44,001 nt of DNA from Brasilonema sp. CT11 (GTDB lineage Bacteria; Cyanobacteriota; Cyanobacteriia; Cyanobacteriales; Nostocaceae): contig NZ_JABXYX010000062.1 in assembly GCF_017982655.1 (NCBI RefSeq), positions 1 through 44,001 of the forward strand, read 5' to 3'. The position numbers and the translations under genes are program-made. Shown here piece after piece: positions 8,122 to 15,454 of this stretch. How positions within the stretch are numbered: the stretch's first letter is position 1; every line of letters starts with the position of its first letter. Below the pieces are notes generated by a model, which did no database searches, was not told where the DNA came from, and saw only the letters and a program-made list of their open reading frames with translations.

Positions 8122-8352
8122 TTATTTTTCCAATAACTCAAAGAAAGTTTCTTTATCAATACCAATATCCTGAATCATACCCATAAAAGTCCCTTGTTTT
8201 AAGTCTTTTCCCGCATGAATTGGAACAACAACTCTTCGTCCATGACTATCCTTGTAAATAGCATGACTCCCCTTTTGACGGTCAAAATAAAAACCTAATT
8301 GTTCAATGACTCTAATAAAATCTTTAGCTTTAACACTGGGATAATTACTCAT
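8122..8352 (-). CDS. hicA: HicA-type mRNA interferase toxin
   Basis: The 76-aa product has the HicA/YcfA fold signature: SVKAKDFIRVIEQLGF, then RQKGSHAIYKD, with the expected catalytic His at residue 30, then RRVVVPIHAGKDLKQGT. Family members are small dsRBD-like ribonucleases that cleave mRNA unless bound by HicB. It lies downstream of hicB with a 4-base overlap, so the antitoxin is translated first. The length is normal and the gene looks intact. Confidence 0.92.
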   Translation of the reverse strand: MSNYPSVKAKDFIRVIEQLGFYFDRQKGSHAIYKDSHGRRVVVPIHAGKDLKQGTFMGMIQDIGIDKETFFELLEK

Positions 8353-8588
8353 GCCAAGATACTTAAAGGCTTTACAATTAAATCTTCTTGAGGAATTGAC
8401 TGATTATCAGCCTTTAAACTTTCAATATATAATTCAATAGCTTCTGTAATATTCTCGATGGCCTCTTCAAAAGTATCACCTTGAGAATGACAACCTTTGA
8501 GAACAGGACAAAAAGCGTGATAACCTCCATCTGATTCTTTTTCCAGAATTACTGTGTAATTGTAAATCTGTTTATTGTTGTCATTCAT
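8349..8588 (-). CDS. hicB: HicB-type antitoxin
   Basis: The 79-aa product has the HicB partial RNase-H-like fold: YTVILEKESDGGYHAFCPVLKGCHSQGDTFEEAIENITEAIELYIE. It is a short form without a visible C-terminal DNA-binding domain, so autoregulation may need another mechanism. It is first in the hicB-hicA pair and overlaps hicA by four bases. The pair lies between 50-bp direct repeats inside the interruption of the CIS locus. Confidence 0.92.
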   Translation of the reverse strand: MNDNNKQIYNYTVILEKESDGGYHAFCPVLKGCHSQGDTFEEAIENITEAIELYIESLKADNQSIPQEDLIVKPLSILA

Positions 8589-8900
8589 ATATTTTCAACT
8601 TAAAGGCAATTTACCTACTTTTAGCTTAGACTTATTTCATAAAATGTGCGTAGGCGCAACCCGCAGCAGACATCGCTTTTTATTTCATTACGACACAATC
8701 ATAAAAAAGCGTGGCATTATAGCACAATTGGCTCGCTATCGCCACTAATATGTTTTGGTTTGGCTGTGGGATTGTCGCTGATGAACTTAGGCGCAGCCAG
8801 TCGCAGACATCGCACCATTGTTTGCTGGTTCAAGCTGAACTCAAAGCGATTGCCAAGGGCAGTGCGCTGAGTCCCGAAGGGACACGCTTGCGCGTTCGCG

Positions 8901-8950
8901 CAATCGCGACATAACTGTGAATGTAGGTGACTTGCAAAAGGGGCGATCGC
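8901..8950. repeat. 50-bp direct repeat, copy B
   Basis: Ungapped partner of 7951-8000 in the same orientation, 950 bases away, with about seven mismatches. Both copies end in the HIP1 octamer GCGATCGC. Confidence 0.8.
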
Positions 8951-8962
8951 GTTTCTACATCT

Positions 8963-9043
8963 AAAAATACTTAATCAGCGCCTTAGTTAATACCGAAAAA
9001 TAGTTTATTAGCAATCCCATCAGCTAAGAATACTATTTTTATT
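8963..9043. repeat. 81-bp duplicated leader element, copy 1
   Basis: Begins AAAAATACTTAATCAGCG and ends AAGAATACTATTTTTATT. It aligns without gaps to 9671-9751 with about 14 mismatches. It lies 162 bases upstream of the PAAR-like gene. Confidence 0.85.
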
Positions 9044-9114
9044 AGTAGAGAACGCAAGGCAAGTTTGCTTAACTTTTGTTTAAAAAATAAGGTAGTCGCT
9101 CATTCTCAACTGCT

Positions 9115-9144
9115 GTAGAGACAAAGATTAATCTTTGTCTCTAC
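9115..9144. repeat. Perfect 30-base palindrome
   Basis: Two 15-base arms, GTAGAGACAAAGATT and its exact reverse complement, abut with no spacer. They would form a strong hairpin or cruciform about 60 bases before the PAAR-like gene. It resembles the GTAGAGAC...GTCTCTAC palindromes widespread in cyanobacterial intergenic DNA. Confidence 0.85.
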
Positions 9145-9205
9145 ACACTGAAATTGATGCTTTCATCAATGTCATTAATCTTTTATTTTCTCACCAAAAA
9201 CACCT

Positions 9206-9631
9206 ATGTTAGACTTCATTCTCACAACTGGCGACCAAGCGATGTTCATCCCCACCTTTGGAAAAGCAATAGTTGTAGTGCGTCCTGGTTTTTTAATCGG
9301 TTCTGGCAGAGCCAAAGTCCAAGGTAAAACGATTTGCGTAGAAGGAGACGAGAAAAAAGTGATTGTCCCTGGTTGTCCTTACACAAGTCCCCCGCACCTC
9401 ATCCCTGGTGCTGGAATACTTACCATTCAATCCTTAGCCGCCAATCAAAAAGCTAGAAGGGTTAAATCCGGGGGAAAAGCAGTCTTGCTCAAAGGTAGTA
9501 CCTTCACAGCGAAATTTCAGGTAATTCTTCCTGCTACGCAACCAACAATACCACCAAAACCAGATACTACTCTCCAATATTCCGGCACAGGAACCTTTAT
9601 GACTATTAATTTTAGAGCAAAAGGTACTTGA
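9206..9631 (+). CDS. PAAR-like CIS spike-tip candidate
   Basis: The 141-aa product has beta-rich, Gly-spaced segments (RPGFLIGSGRAKVQGKTICVEGDEKKVIVPGCPY, SGGKAVLLKGSTFTAKFQV) like PAAR-related proteins: repeated small strands, a G-x-x-K-V-x-G-K turn and conserved Cys/His positions (CPYTSPPH). PAAR-type proteins form the sharp tip on the spike of contractile systems. Its place ahead of the tube adaptor, LysM, hub and spike genes fits a tip role (pvc10-like). The classical PAAR motif is not clear-cut, so the assignment rests on composition, size and context. It is preceded by a separate leader region with the 81-bp repeat and a palindrome, suggesting its own promoter. Confidence 0.6.
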   Translation: MLDFILTTGDQAMFIPTFGKAIVVVRPGFLIGSGRAKVQGKTICVEGDEKKVIVPGCPYTSPPHLIPGAGILTIQSLAANQKARRVKSGGKAVLLKGSTFTAKFQVILPATQPTIPPKPDTTLQYSGTGTFMTINFRAKGT

Positions 9632-9670
9632 TAGAAGGGGAGTGAATTACAAGATATGGTGTCTATACCT

Positions 9671-9751
9671 AAAAATAATTAATCAGCGTTTTCATTAATG
9701 CCTAAAAATAATTTATTGGCAATCTCTTGAGGAAAGAATACTATTTTTATA
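9671..9751. repeat. 81-bp duplicated leader element, copy 2
   Basis: Ungapped partner of 8963-9043. It lies between the PAAR-like stop and the tube-adaptor start, 52 bases before the latter, so each copy precedes a CIS gene. The shared 3' part (AAGAATACTATTTTTAT) contains a TATTTT-like -10 candidate. Confidence 0.85.
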
Positions 9752-9803
9752 TTGAGCGATATAACACAACCAAATAGTAAAACAAATATTAAGTATTATC
9801 ACT

Positions 9804-10457
9804 ATGCCAAGTTTTCCCGGTTCTCCACGCTTATTCAAAGGCGCCATCGTCTTGCTTGATTCTGTCAGCTTTTCTCCCAAAGGGTTGGTAACACTGCAAT
9901 ATAATCCTGAAACCCTCAGACGTACCTTGCAAGTACAGAGGAGTGGATCTGATGGAGGCGATCGCCTGGAGGCTTTGCGTCTCACTGCACCACCAATTGA
10001 AACTATTCAGCTAGAGGCGGAAATTGACGCTACAGATCAACTTGAGGCAAAGAATCCTATCGCCCTGACAACTGGCATATATCCCCAACTAGCGGCTTTA
10101 GAAACCATCATCTATCCAAAAAGTAGCCAAATCAAGACCAATAATCAACAAGCCCAAAGCGGTAACTTAGAAATTGTGCCAATAGAAGCTGATTTAAGTG
10201 TATTTGTATGGAGTATAAACCGTGTTCTACCAGTACGCCTCACTGAATTCAGTATCACCGAAGAAGCATTCGATCCCTCATTAAATCCCATTCGGGCTAA
10301 AGTCAGTTTGGGAATGCAAGTGTTAAGTACAAATGATTTGAGATTTGACCATAAGGGTAGCGGTTTGTTCAATTTTTATCATCAGCAAAAAGAAACATTT
10401 GCAAAGCTGAATTCGGGTTTGAATGCTTTAGGAGCAATTGCTTCATTGTTATCTTAA
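9804..10457 (+). CDS. CIS tube-adaptor protein (Pvc7/CIS_tube family)
   Basis: The 217-aa product opens with VTLQYNPETLRRTLQVQRS, the hallmark of the CIS tube/LysM-associated family: a strand, then F/Q-Y-N-P-x-x-[IL]-x-R. The core continues TIQLEAEIDATDQLE, then IYPQLAALETIIYP, then RVLPVRLTEFSITEEAFDPSLNPIRAKV. These proteins connect the inner tube to the baseplate hub. Their LysM domain is often fused at the C-terminus; here it is a separate downstream gene. Upstream lies copy 2 of the 81-bp repeat. Confidence 0.85.
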   Translation: MPSFPGSPRLFKGAIVLLDSVSFSPKGLVTLQYNPETLRRTLQVQRSGSDGGDRLEALRLTAPPIETIQLEAEIDATDQLEAKNPIALTTGIYPQLAALETIIYPKSSQIKTNNQQAQSGNLEIVPIEADLSVFVWSINRVLPVRLTEFSITEEAFDPSLNPIRAKVSLGMQVLSTNDLRFDHKGSGLFNFYHQQKETFAKLNSGLNALGAIASLLS

Positions 10458-10504
10458 ACTGCATCAGTCAAAAAAAGTTTCACTATTACATAAATAAAAG
10501 CGAA

Positions 10505-10789
10505 ATGTTTACAACTAACAGCCGTTACTACGGCATAGGAATTGCCACCAGGCAAACTGCATCTAATCAAACTGTAGTTTATGTACAACGCAGATTTATT
10601 CCATCATCTGAGAAGTTTGAAGTCCTTCATAAACATACAGTCACTCAAGGCGACCGCCTAGACAATATCACTGCCCATTATCTAGGCGATCCCGAACAGT
10701 TCTGGCGTTTGTGCGATGCTAATAATGCGATGCACCCTAATGAATTGACTGCCCAAATTGGACAAAAATTGCGTATCCCTTTTATTTAA
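10505..10789 (+). CDS. LysM-domain baseplate protein
   Basis: The 94-aa product ends in a single LysM-type module: HTVTQGDRLDNITAHYLGDPEQFWRLCDANNAMHPNELTAQIGQKLRIP. The first 45 residues (YYGIGIATRQ...VVYVQRRFIP) are a short beta segment. In contractile tails small LysM proteins (gp53-like) clamp baseplate wedges to the hub. It sits 47 bases after the tube adaptor and 27 bases before the hub gene. Confidence 0.88.
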   Translation: MFTTNSRYYGIGIATRQTASNQTVVYVQRRFIPSSEKFEVLHKHTVTQGDRLDNITAHYLGDPEQFWRLCDANNAMHPNELTAQIGQKLRIPFI

Positions 10790-10816
10790 AAAGGTTTGTT
10801 TAGAAAGGTAGAATTT

Positions 10817-11968
10817 ATGCCTGACAATGGTATACGCTTAGAACTTAGGATTGGCCGCCCGACAGCACCAGTACTCGCTTCCTATGAGGTAGTAGATGCC
10901 CTGATTGATTTGGAAGTCACTCAGCAAGACCGAGAACGTAGTGGTTTTCAAATGACCTTTAGTCTTGGCAGACAATTGAGAAATTATTCAGATTATTGGT
11001 TGCTACGCGAAGGAATTTTAGATCCCCCTAATCGGGTTATTCTCACAATTATTGTTGGTGTCTTAGTCGGTGTTAATCGCCCAATTAAACGGCAAATTTT
11101 AATTGATGGTATTATTACCAATCATCAAATCGCACCCAGCAACCAACCAGGTGAATCAAGACTTATAGTGACTGGCGAGGACATTAGTTTGAAGCTTGAC
11201 TTAAAAGAAAAAAGTACCACTTATGAAAACCAATCTGACTCTCAAATTGTAACTAAAATCTTACAAGATTATAGTCAGTATTGGTCAAAAACTGATGTTC
11301 AAAACAGCGAATATACACCCACAAAGGAAAAAATCATCACAACTCAGCAAGGTACTGATTTAAAGTTTATTCAACAATTAGCGGAACGGAATAGTTTTAT
11401 TTTTGAAATTAAACCCAGTAACACCCTAGGTAAAAATATTGTCTATTGGGGTGAGGAAAAACGTAATATAACGCCCTATCAACCTGCACTATCAATGAAT
11501 ATGGGCGCATTTACAAATGTAGACTCCATCTCATTCAGCTTCAATGCTCTAAACCCGACTGAACCTCAAGTAGAGATTGTTGATGATATTAACGGACAGC
11601 CGATTCCCGTTAAAATCCCCAGTTCACCCGGTCAAGCTTTAGCTAGTGAGCCAGCAAAAGCATTACGTCAAACTATACTACGCAGTACCAATAAACTTGA
11701 CCTAATTCCAGCACAGCGATATGGCGAGTCGGTTTTGTCGCGTTTCCGTGAAAATGCGGTAACTGCTAGCGGAGAAGTGGATACTGTGCGCTATGGTCAT
11801 ATCTTGCAAGTACGTCAATTGGTAGGAGTAAGAGGCGTAGGCAAAAGTTATGGTGGCTACTACTACGTCAAACAAGTAACACACCGCATTAAGCGCGGGG
11901 AATATAAACAAAGCTTTACCCTGATTCGTGAGGGACGAGGTGCAACAACTCAGAGAGTAGAAGTATGA
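10817..11968 (+). CDS. Phage late-control-D / gp27-like hub protein
   Basis: I use ATG 10817 (383 aa, MPDNGIRLELRIGRP), preceded by GAAAGG at 8-base spacing, rather than an in-frame TTG at 10796. The protein matches the gp27-like half of VgrG and phage D proteins: a DVTQQDRE.SGFQMTFSLGR-type first barrel, DGIITNHQIAPSNQPGESRLIVTGEDISLKLDL, then a middle region EKIITTQQGTDLKFIQQLAERNSFIFEIKP and a C-terminal RVRH-type region. It forms the trimeric hub at the base of the tube. Hub and OB spike are separate genes here, a split VgrG arrangement. It overlaps the next gene by ATGA. Confidence 0.88.
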   Translation: MPDNGIRLELRIGRPTAPVLASYEVVDALIDLEVTQQDRERSGFQMTFSLGRQLRNYSDYWLLREGILDPPNRVILTIIVGVLVGVNRPIKRQILIDGIITNHQIAPSNQPGESRLIVTGEDISLKLDLKEKSTTYENQSDSQIVTKILQDYSQYWSKTDVQNSEYTPTKEKIITTQQGTDLKFIQQLAERNSFIFEIKPSNTLGKNIVYWGEEKRNITPYQPALSMNMGAFTNVDSISFSFNALNPTEPQVEIVDDINGQPIPVKIPSSPGQALASEPAKALRQTILRSTNKLDLIPAQRYGESVLSRFRENAVTASGEVDTVRYGHILQVRQLVGVRGVGKSYGGYYYVKQVTHRIKRGEYKQSFTLIREGRGATTQRVEV

Positions 11969-12516
11969 AGACACAAGAAGTTTCTGGTAATGGAAGTAGC
12001 AACAAACAAGATTCTCCTTTTTACGGTAAATACCGTGGGGTCGTTAGTGATAACAAAGACCCGTGGAAGATTGGTAGAGTGCGAGGCAAAGTAGAAGCTG
12101 TGTATGGCGATCGCGAAAGCGGTTGGGCGCTACCTAGTGTTCCTTATGCAGGGAAAGGTGTTGGGTTGTTCCTAATTCCTCCTGTCGGTGCTTTAGTTTG
12201 GATTGAATTTGAAAACGGAGACCCAAACTATCCTATCTGGACGGGGTGCTTTTGGGCAGATGACAAGGTAGGACCAGAGGTATTACCAGCTAAACCAGCT
12301 GAACCCGAAATGAAGGTACTCAAAACTGAGATTGGAACTATTGCAATTAACGATGCACGGGGTAAAGAAAGCATAACTATTGAAGCGAAAATAGGCAACC
12401 AAACCATGAAGATTGAGATGAATGCTTCGCAAATTGAAATCACCAATGGCACAGCCAGCATCCAGTTGCGGGGGAGGACAGTATCTATTAACAAGGATGG
12501 CTTGGAGGTAACATGA
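11965..12516 (+). CDS. gp5/VgrG-like OB-fold spike protein (baseplate assembly protein V)
   Basis: The 183-aa product contains the gp5 OB domain at residues about 15-95: GKYRGVVSDNKDPWKIGRVRGKVEAVYG, then WALPSVPYAGKGVGLFLIPPVGALVWIEFENGDPNYPIWTGCFW. It ends in a short strand-rich tail (about 110-183) likely forming the start of the trimeric beta-helical needle. With the upstream gp27-like protein it makes a complete VgrG equivalent and presumably bears the PAAR-like tip. It overlaps its neighbours by ATGA on both sides. Confidence 0.93.
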   Translation: MKTQEVSGNGSSNKQDSPFYGKYRGVVSDNKDPWKIGRVRGKVEAVYGDRESGWALPSVPYAGKGVGLFLIPPVGALVWIEFENGDPNYPIWTGCFWADDKVGPEVLPAKPAEPEMKVLKTEIGTIAINDARGKESITIEAKIGNQTMKIEMNASQIEITNGTASIQLRGRTVSINKDGLEVT

Positions 12517-12887
12517 AGAAGTCTGTAATGAACATTGATTTTCCATATTCCTTTGACAGATGGGGTCGCACTGCTAGCACCAGCTATGAAAATCACATCC
12601 GCGACTTAATAGAGCAACTCCTATTTACCACTCCTGGGGAACGGGTTAACCGCCCTGATTTTGGCTGTGGCATATTGTCTTTAATATTTTCACCTAATAG
12701 CCCAGAACTAGCAACAGCAATGCATGTTACCATTGCAGCCGCTATTGAGCGCTGGTTAAGTGATTTGATTGACCTAAATACGCTGGATGTTAAGAGTGAA
12801 GATTCCAGTCTTTATATAACAGTGCAGTATAGAGTGCAAAGCACTGGTGAGCAACAGGAAGCAACTTTTAGGACGATGGTACCATGA
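12513..12887 (+). CDS. gp25-like baseplate wedge protein
   Basis: The 124-aa product has the GPW_gp25 core: HIRDLIEQLLFTTPGERVNRPDFGCGILSLIFSP, then helices. The E-R-x-x-R-P-x-F-G-C motif is characteristic of gp25/Pvc9 proteins, which start sheath polymerisation from the baseplate. The start has GGAGG at about 8-base spacing and overlaps the previous stop by ATGA; a second ATG lies five codons downstream. The 3' end overlaps the gp6-like gene in the same way. Confidence 0.95.
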   Translation: MKKSVMNIDFPYSFDRWGRTASTSYENHIRDLIEQLLFTTPGERVNRPDFGCGILSLIFSPNSPELATAMHVTIAAAIERWLSDLIDLNTLDVKSEDSSLYITVQYRVQSTGEQQEATFRTMVP

Positions 12888-15454
12888 ACTACACTTGTCA
12901 AAATGAACAGCGGCGCCACGAAGTTCGCCGACAGGGGAAAAATGGGTTAGATTATTTGGAAGTTGGCGAGGACTTGCGATCGCGTAGCGGCTCCTTTGGA
13001 GCATCGCTTTACGTTTACTTTCTGGGAAAAGTACCGGAAAACCTCAAAAAGGAGAACGTGCTAATTGAAGGGGGTCAACGCATCCGTAATCTTCAAGTTA
13101 CTAATATAGAAGTAGAGTGTCCCCAAGATGCCGAGCCTTACTTAAAAATTAATCTCAACCAACCAGGTGATTTTTCTACTTACACTTTACGCTTGGTTGT
13201 ATTAGATGAACAAGGCAAACCAACAAAACATCCTGATTTGGACTTACGCTACGCTCAATTGCAATTTAAATTTCGTGGTAGTAGTTGTAGCAGCGATTTG
13301 GATTGCTTGCAACAGGAAACTTGTCCACCACCGCAACTAGTCGAACCAAATATCAACTACCTAGCAAAAGATTATGCTAGCTTTCGCCAGTTGATTTTAG
13401 ACCGCCTATCTCTAATTATGCCGGACTGGCAAGAGCGCCATGTCCCTGATATCGGCATTACTATAGTAGAAATGTTAGCCTATGTTGGCGATTATTTAAG
13501 TTATTATCAGGATGCTGTTGCTACAGAAGCTTATTTAGAAACTGCCCGTCAACGAATTTCCGTCCGGCGCCATGCTCGTTTGGTTGATTATCCCATGCAC
13601 GAAGGCTGTAATACCCGGACTTGGTTGTGGATAGAAACAAATTTTGATATTTCCCTGGACGACGAAAAAAACTTCTACTTCATTACTAGTTATCAAAACG
13701 CCCCGCCCCCTGGTACTATTCTCAAAGCTGAGGAACACCTAAAAGACCTTCCCCCCAACAGTTATGAAGTCTTTGAGCCTCTCACCCTAGCACCTATTCA
13801 GCTTTACGTTGCCCATAACCAGATATCTTTTTATACTTGGGGCGATGATTTCTGCTGCCTACCCTCTGGTTCCACAAAGGCTACGTTACTGGACGGGTTT
13901 TTATCTTACGTACAGGCAGAGGAATCGTCCAATTGCGAATGTGCAGAACCTCAACGTCAATTGCACCTAAACGTTGGAGACATCCTGATTTTTGAAGAAA
14001 TTATTGGTCCTAAAACAGGTAATCCAGAAGATGCAGATATAACCCATCGCCATGCTATCCGTCTCACCAGTGTCAAACCAAGTGTTGACGAACTTTATAA
14101 CCAGCCGATTCTAGAAATCGAATGGGCAAAAGAGGATGCGCTACCTTTTACACTTTGCATTTCAGCAATTATACCACCAGGCTGCGGTGTAGTTGAGAAT
14201 ATTAGCGTTGCTAGGGGCAATGTGATTTTAGCCGATTACGGTCGCACTATCGACGAAGAAGATTTGGGGATGGTGCTAGCAAAACAGGTGAGGCAAAAGT
14301 GTCTTGAATCAGGGGAACCTGTAGATATTGTAGTGGTACCGGAACTATTCCGTCCCATGTTGCAACAGACACCCTTAACTTTTAGTCAACCGCTTTCAAG
14401 AGAAAACCTCACTCAAGACCCAGCTTCCACTTTGTTAACTCAAGACCCCCGCCAAGCCCTACCCCAAATCAATTTGAACAGTAACTTAATAACATACGAT
14501 ACTGTCGAGAGTTACACATGGGCTGCCCAGCGCGACTTAATAGATAGCGCAAGTAAAGACAAACATTTTGTGGTTGAAATGGACAATGATGGAGAAGCTC
14601 ACTTACGCTTTGGGGATGGTGAGTTGGGATTCCTTCCTGAGACCGGAACTCAGTTTAGTGCTACCTACCGAATTGGTAACGGTCTATCCAGTAATTTAGG
14701 CGCCGACGCAATTTCTTACATTGTCTTCCGTAATGTTACTTCTAACCAACTGAAGCTAACAGTACACCAGCCGTTACCAGCTAAAGGTGGAACACCGCCC
14801 GAACCCATATCCCAGGTAAAATTATTAGCACCGCGCGTGTTAGATAACAAGTTAGAGCGTGCGATTACTGCTGATGATTACGCTCAAATAGTGATGCAAG
14901 ACTTTCCGACGAAAGTGCAACGCGCAACAGCTACATTGCGCTGGACTGGGAGTTTTTATGAGGTGTTAGTGGTTATCGACCCGTTTGAACGAGAAGAAGT
15001 TGAACACACATTACTTCAAGACATAACAGCACACCTAAATTTATACCGTCGTATCGGTCATGATGTGATAGTCAAGCAAGCAACCTACGTCCCATTGGAC
15101 ATTGCGATGAACGTGTGCGTCAAATCTGGCTATCTGCGCGGGCAGATAAAATCCGCATTACTTGATACTTTTAGTAACCGTATTTTTCCGGGTGGCCGTC
15201 GCGGGTTTTTCCATCCTGACAATCTTACCTTGGGTAAAGGAATAGCGCTGAGTCAACTAGTAGCAAGCGCCCATACGATTCCTGGTGTGGAAAGTGTCTC
15301 TTTGACAAAGCTAGAACGTCTTTTTGAAGGCGCTAATGGTGAGATTGAAGCAGGTTATCTCTCCATTAATTCTCTAGAAATCGCCCGACTTGACAATGAC
15401 CCCAACTTCCCCGAAAACGGTAAATTTTCTCTGGATATACGAGGTGGAAGATGA
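12884..15454 (+). CDS. Baseplate J / gp6-like wedge protein
   Basis: The 856-aa product has baseplate-J family features. The PNINYLAKDYASFRQLILDRLS...DIGITIVEMLAYVGDYLSYYQDAVATEAYLETARQRISVRRHARLVDY segment lies at residues about 155-235. A FGDGELGFLP...GTQFSATYRIGNGLSSNLG segment lies at about 575-610, and a C-terminal domain of the type found in large gp6 proteins follows. It forms the baseplate wedge ring (Pvc11-like). Residues about 32-42 (RSRSGSFGAS) derive from an in-frame palindromic repeat and interrupt the N-terminal strand region. Both ends overlap neighbours by ATGA. Confidence 0.9.
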   Translation: MNYTCQNEQRRHEVRRQGKNGLDYLEVGEDLRSRSGSFGASLYVYFLGKVPENLKKENVLIEGGQRIRNLQVTNIEVECPQDAEPYLKINLNQPGDFSTYTLRLVVLDEQGKPTKHPDLDLRYAQLQFKFRGSSCSSDLDCLQQETCPPPQLVEPNINYLAKDYASFRQLILDRLSLIMPDWQERHVPDIGITIVEMLAYVGDYLSYYQDAVATEAYLETARQRISVRRHARLVDYPMHEGCNTRTWLWIETNFDISLDDEKNFYFITSYQNAPPPGTILKAEEHLKDLPPNSYEVFEPLTLAPIQLYVAHNQISFYTWGDDFCCLPSGSTKATLLDGFLSYVQAEESSNCECAEPQRQLHLNVGDILIFEEIIGPKTGNPEDADITHRHAIRLTSVKPSVDELYNQPILEIEWAKEDALPFTLCISAIIPPGCGVVENISVARGNVILADYGRTIDEEDLGMVLAKQVRQKCLESGEPVDIVVVPELFRPMLQQTPLTFSQPLSRENLTQDPASTLLTQDPRQALPQINLNSNLITYDTVESYTWAAQRDLIDSASKDKHFVVEMDNDGEAHLRFGDGELGFLPETGTQFSATYRIGNGLSSNLGADAISYIVFRNVTSNQLKLTVHQPLPAKGGTPPEPISQVKLLAPRVLDNKLERAITADDYAQIVMQDFPTKVQRATATLRWTGSFYEVLVVIDPFEREEVEHTLLQDITAHLNLYRRIGHDVIVKQATYVPLDIAMNVCVKSGYLRGQIKSALLDTFSNRIFPGGRRGFFHPDNLTLGKGIALSQLVASAHTIPGVESVSLTKLERLFEGANGEIEAGYLSINSLEIARLDNDPNFPENGKFSLDIRGGR
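12976..13008 (+). repeat. HIP1-containing palindromic repeat inside baseplate gene
   Basis: GCGATCGCGTAGCGGCTCC followed by TTTGGAGCATCGCT is a copy of a repeat often seen between cyanobacterial genes (GCGATCGCGTAGCGTCTC...GAATCGCT). Here it lies inside the coding frame and is translated as about 10 residues. Confidence 0.65.

Larger units (their letters stand above)
8589..9205. other. Repeat-rich intergenic region ahead of the PAAR-like gene
   Basis: I see no real gene in these 617 bases. They hold two copies of a cyanobacterial repeat ending GCAGACATCGC (8651-8676 and 8788-8813), a GTCCCGAAGGGACACGC palindrome (8872-8888) whose relative recurs near 39475, direct-repeat copy B (8901-8950), the first copy of an 81-bp duplication (8963-9043) and a perfect palindrome (9115-9144). 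The latter two may supply a promoter or leader for the resumed CIS genes. Confidence 0.6.

Noticed and set aside
8646-8870. 74-codon plus-strand frame
   Set aside because: It consists largely of cyanobacterial repeat sequence (GCAGACATCGC type), has no ribosome-binding site and resembles no family.
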